From Cyathus striatus (Eukaryota > Basidiomycota > Agaricomycetes > Agaricales > Nidulariaceae), in the NCBI GenBank assembly GCA_025738555.1, contig JAOVFP010000008.1, forward strand, positions 4,836,001 through 4,900,000: a stretch of 64,000 nt of DNA, written 5' to 3'. The position numbers and the translations under genes are program-made. The notes below the pieces were generated by a model. It was not told where the DNA came from and ran no database searches. It was given only the letters and a program-made list of their open reading frames with translations. Positions 60,248-64,000 of the stretch are shown here, one piece after another. How positions within the stretch are numbered: the first letter of the stretch is position 1; every line of letters starts with the position of its first letter.

Positions 60248-61286
60248 TCATGATGAAGCTGTTACAAATTGTCCGCCAGTAATCTGCCATCCAAGACCGG
60301 ATGTTAAAGACCGCAAGGCTGTTTCATCGATGGGATGTCTACGAGGAGGCGGAATACTTTTGAGGTATGAAAGAGGCGCTAGTATGTCGACGATGGCTGA
60401 AGCACCTGAAGGTGGATTTCGTCCTCCTCGAGGCGACCTCATCACTGACGTGAGCAACGGAGAATATCTCGGGGCTGGAATAATGGGATCGGGTTTGCGG
60501 TTCGGTGGGTGTCCTTTGGGTGTCCTTGCACTCCTATACTTCCCCGGAGGGACATTTAGAGTTGCCAATTCAGAGAAATCATCAATAGTATGAAGGAAAT
60601 CCAAGGTTTCATGGGTAAAATACGCAACTATGTGTGGTGTTAAGATGTGCCATTAGTACCGAATTGACAACAGCAACTTACTGAGATGCCACTTTCGGCG
60701 TCCTCGTGGGGTATCAACAAAAACAGAATATGTCTGCTTAATTAGGTTCTGTCTCATGGGGCCATGACCTGATAAAGTATGGCTAGGTGATCTATACAGG
60801 GAAGCAGGCCAGCTCGAGTTACTAAATTTATAAAGGAGAAAACGCGTTTACTGACGTTGTGTCTGAATCGGAAGTAATATCCATGTCGACTGGTGTTTGT
60901 TCTCTTTCATGGTAAAACAGGAATTCCTAACATGCATCTATTTAATTGCCTGATCATGCGGCGAGTAGGGACAACTGCAAGGCTTACATCTCTGACTCGA
61001 CTGGGACCCCAACGTATGGAATCCGTCCAGCGCTCGATTCCCAGCTATTGTAGCGTGTTGGCTTATCATCATGTACTAGCTTCAATAAATAACGTACTCC
61101 TGTGGCTTCTGCATTGGGTCCTCTTTCTTCCCAAACGTAAACACAGCCAGAGGTAATTGCACGCCGTTCCTCAGTATCGAGACGGCGAGATATTATTGGC
61201 AATATGCCCATTGATACACCATGGAAGATAATATGAGCGTCTGAGGGGGACCTGACACGTAAGCCAGAGCAAGTAGGTCTTTGCAT
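60248..61286 (-). CDS. Gti1/Pac2 (WOPR) family transcription regulator B
   Basis: Five exons (61286-61098, 61044-60988, 60926-60856, 60821-60682, 60627-60248) join to 279 codons with no stop. The start is MQRPTCSGLRVRSPSDAHII. Then ILPIISRRLDTEERRAITSG, VYVWEERGP, LGIERWTDSIRWGPSRVRD and EFLFYHEREQTPVDMDITSD. The second WOPR block is LIKQTYSVFVDTPRGRRKWH, AYFTHETLDFLHTIDDFSEL, GKYRSARTPKGHP. The C-terminus is short and ends ILAPLSYLKSIPPPRRHPID, ETALRSLTSGLGW plus about 12 residues. The WOPR part is closest to regulator A. All splice junctions are consistent, so this copy appears intact. Like other WOPR proteins it probably controls development or a morphological switch; the targets are unknown. 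Confidence 0.9.
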
Positions 61287-63541
61287 GTTGAAGAGTAGAT
61301 AGGAATGTGCTTGGATGGGGGCGGACTCTCAGATAAAGAGAAGAAATCTTGGCGCTTTATACAGGTGAACAGCAAAGTGCCTACGATCATCAGACAGCTA
61401 ACCTTAATGCAAATAGCTGATGCACGTAAGGTCAGCAAGTTATTGAAACCAGACAAGAGGTAGGAGCTGCTGTGCTGTGCTGTGGGATGGTTGATTGAGA
61501 AGAAAGTTTGGCGCTGGACGATAGAGTTTTTAGGGATAAGGCATTTTGTCAAGCAACCGGCGGGAGATTGATTAGAACGCATACACTTGCTATAGCAGTG
61601 ATGGAGTCTGTCCCATACAATTTAAGTAATGGTCCAGGACCCGAATCCATCGGCTGTTAGACCTTTCGCGGAGTTCAATTCCCGGTCCTGCACATATCGG
61701 CTTCGTCCGACCTAGCGCCTTATATTCTTCCTTAAGTTCGACACGGAAACCCCAGCTTGACTCCAGCTTCGGCGAATCTAAGCCAAGACACAGATTCAAA
61801 ATTCAAATTCATGCGACAAGAATCTTCACAAGGTATGTAATACTTGGTATTACTACGAAAAGATTGCTGTGTGAGGCATGCGTATTCCCACATGAGGTAC
61901 CTAACACCGAGCAATCCGAGTAATCTGAGAAATTGTTTGCATAGTAGGCAATTAAAGGATCATAAGAACTCTGTTCAGAACATCAGATGGAAATACTACT
62001 GGCGATGGTGAACTCATACCATAGCGCATGGCATTTGTCACACAGAATTATAATAATAGCTATTTTAACCTACTTAGTACTACGTTCGACTTCAATGCGA
62101 TTGGTGGGATCTTACCACCTGGAGCATACCTGGAATTTTAAAAAAGTCGATTAGAAGAGATAGAGAATAGAAACGGTCATGCAAAGCTATCTCAGGTAAA
62201 AACGCTGCGTCAATGTGTGAAATGCAACATACCTCGGAACTCCGTTAACTGTACTTATCCTGGTTTTCTAGTACAAAGTTAAAGATTAAGCGTAAATCGT
62301 TAGACAAAGTTTTTCGTAATTCCGAGGCACGATTCCGAGAAACATGCTTTGAAAACGAAGAGTGGTCTTGCATTAAATAAGTGACTAGTAGGTATTATGG
62401 TAGTAATAGTAACATGACCATGCATGAGTAAGTAATAAAAATCAGGAGAAGTCCTCTGCTTTCTTTAAGCTGCCCGTAGCCAAAAGAGAAGCTCGAACGA
62501 AGAAAGTCAAGGAGAACGATAATGCGGATAGAAGACACAATAGTCGCTGTGCAAATCATCGAAAAGCACGGCATAGTACAAGATATCCGCCTCGGAGACA
62601 ATGGCGCGAATGTTGAGTTTCGGCGGGAGCCGCGTTGGCGTCATAGGTACCCACATACAGTATCCATCATCGGAAAGAGAGAGAAAATGCGCTGGACCCT
62701 TGGGAATTTTGGTGGGTATAGTATGGCGTGGACAAGAATAAAGGTGCGGGTACGATTGCAGAGCTCAGAGATGCCAGAGAAGTTGGCTGAGAAGAACCCG
62801 ATCAGATATAATCGCCTTCCCGAAGACAATGAAAGATTCTTATGGATGTATGGATGTATTGCGCGATGTGAGCGGTTGGAGAGGAAGCTCATAAATCAGC
62901 GCCCCAGCATAAAATCATTGATGTTAACTTGATGAGATCCCTTGGATGGAATCAAGTATCATACTCACTCCGAGTCGCGCGCTTATAGACTGATTCTACT
63001 AATTTAGATGGTATCCTTGTGAAATCGAGGGGATGAAAATAACTGAACGTTGTCTAAACATTGAATATTGAGGCCTGAGGTTGAACATATCCTGGGACCT
63101 GCGAACAATTTGAAGCCCGGGCCCTGAAGGCACAACTTTACCATCCCAGTGCCCAAATCCTGCCACTGGCAAGTAAGTACTAAGTAAGTGCCTTTAACTT
63201 GGGCTTGATTGTAAATGCGCTAGGATATCGCGATCGTCAGGTGTTGAAAGGACTGTAAGTATTTTGTAAAGCAGCCGCATTTAAACTTATAGCTTACAGT
63301 TAGCAGTAATATATGTAAGTTTGAAGTTATTTAAGTGGTACATACTTGAGCTTGAGCAGCACTTCCTATTAGTGTTAGGTCATGTGACCGATCGATGATA
63401 GGTGACTCGCTAACTACACTTCAGACGAGCTGCATGATTCCTTGCCTCGGAGCTCGAGTCTCGTTCATTTCCTCCACACTCTTTAGAAAGAGACTGTATT
63501 TCTATTCATTGAAAACGTACGGAAATATAAGCTGCACGCCG
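61287..63541. other. Gene-free stretch of about 2.25 kb
   Basis: No supported gene. The 136-codon + frame at 62522-62932 (MRIEDTIVAVQIIEKHGIVQ...) has an ATG but no recognised family, splice sites or paralogue, so it is only noted. A near-palindromic 'aagtaagtactaagtaagt' lies at 63170-63188. Confidence 0.35.
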
Positions 63542-64000
63542 ATGACTGCTCAACAACCTAAATGGTCAATCCCTACGCGACAGACGGAAGAGCCTGTCCT
63601 TAAAATATACAACTCATTAACAAGAACGAAGGTCAGATTATCTCTTAGGCTATCTCCAGGCAACCTTCCAACTTGCTCGCTAGACTGAGTTCGTTCCTAA
63701 AAATGGCCGACTTGTTAAATGGTATAACTGTGGACCTACTGTTTATGACGCTTCGCATATGGGGCATGCTAGGTAAGTTCATAATCATTGATCTGTACAC
63801 CCTCACTGAGATAGCTGCTTAGGAACTACGTAACACAAGATATCTTACGTCGTATAGTTTCTGACTATTTTGGCTACGATGTTCATTTTGTTATGAATAT
63901 CACTGACATCGACGACAAAGTTAGTTGGCGAATAGTTTGCATGCATACCCACTCTAATCTTTACTCCACAGATCATCCTACGCGCACGTCAAAACCATCT
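63542..64000 (+). CDS. Cysteinyl-tRNA synthetase, 5' part (runs off the window)
   Basis: Class I synthetase charging tRNA-Cys. The start is [20 protein letters not shown]. After a 52-bp intron comes [20 protein letters not shown], with the zinc-binding/Cys-recognition Cys, then [24 protein letters not shown] is the class I HIGH motif, and it is followed by an intron after HA(R). The next segment is [22 protein letters not shown], then another intron and IILRARQNH at the window edge. The KMSKS motif and the rest of the gene lie beyond 64000. Essential housekeeping gene; in fungi one gene often serves both cytosol and mitochondria. Confidence 0.93.

Noticed and set aside
61628..61694. tRNA-like stretch with a T-loop-type 'gttcaattccc' and a possible acceptor stem CAGGACC/GGTCCTG
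   Set aside because: The paired ends enclose only about 56 bases, the T-stem does not pair, and no D-arm or anticodon arm forms. At most it is a decayed tRNA fragment.
62522..62932. 136-codon + strand ORF beginning MRIEDTIVAVQ
   Set aside because: Has an ATG but no recognised homology, neighbouring exon or promoter signal. Long - strand frames overlap it as well, suggesting chance.

Overview
The window is nuclear DNA from a filamentous basidiomycete, most likely an Agaricomycete. Most genes are cut by many short GT-AG introns (about 35-90 bp) with CTNAC-type branch sites. They sit close together on both strands, and the recognisable proteins are fungal: Sey1, Mdm31, PalC, Ymc1-type carrier, Mcy1/Cys12. 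Agaricomycete-style F-box proteins, a family of small secreted proteins and expanded Gti1/Pac2 (WOPR) regulators point to the class. The species cannot be named from this. Gene models were built by hand: exons were joined so that family motifs stay in phase. Spans run from start codon to stop codon and include introns.

Layout. 0.2-5.5 kb (-): SEY1 and an F-box protein. 5.7-7.0 kb (+): RVS161/Hob3 BAR protein. 7.2-10.7 kb (-): a large basidiomycete-type coiled-coil protein. 11.0-12.1 kb (+): a small secreted protein. 12.3-14.0 kb (-): two genes with a half-LIM zinc knuckle. 14.9-15.6 kb (-): remnant of an SPX gene. 16.0-19.5 kb (+): a Cys-tailed hypothetical and MDM31. 19.7-22.9 kb: divergent BXI1 (-) and a PP2C-fold protein (+) that has lost metal ligands. 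23.6-24.7 kb (-): a wrecked CE1-CBM1 esterase. 26.9-27.8 kb (+): membrane-anchored glutaredoxin fold. 30.6-31.8 kb (+): WOPR regulator A. 33.3-40.1 kb: Vps3844-like, F-box, Ymc1-type carrier and C2H2 factor. 41.3-42.1 kb (-): an unrecognised coding region. 42.3-45.0 kb (-): GH18 chitinase and CoA-binding protein. 45.4-47.6 kb (+): MCY1. 47.7-51.1 kb: divergent PIG-U (-) and PalC (+). 51.5-53.8 kb: a basic coiled-coil protein (-) and TOA1 (+). 56.6-58.3 and 60.2-61.3 kb (-): WOPR regulators C and B. 63.5 kb to the end (+): 5' part of cysteinyl-tRNA synthetase.

Housekeeping genes are packed tightly, with divergent start codons as little as 59 bp apart. In contrast, the three WOPR genes, the chitinase, the esterase relic and the secreted protein are interspersed with gene-free stretches of 1.5-2.8 kb. 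That mix suggests a conserved core region with an accessory, developmental or degradative component. The WOPR paralogues share domain, start, splice sites and a C-terminal motif and look like products of local duplication.

The sequence has several single-base losses at short homopolymers inside otherwise intact conserved genes (RVS161, MDM31, WOPR C, the 41.5-kb region). They read more like assembly errors than gene death, and anyone using these gene models should know of them.
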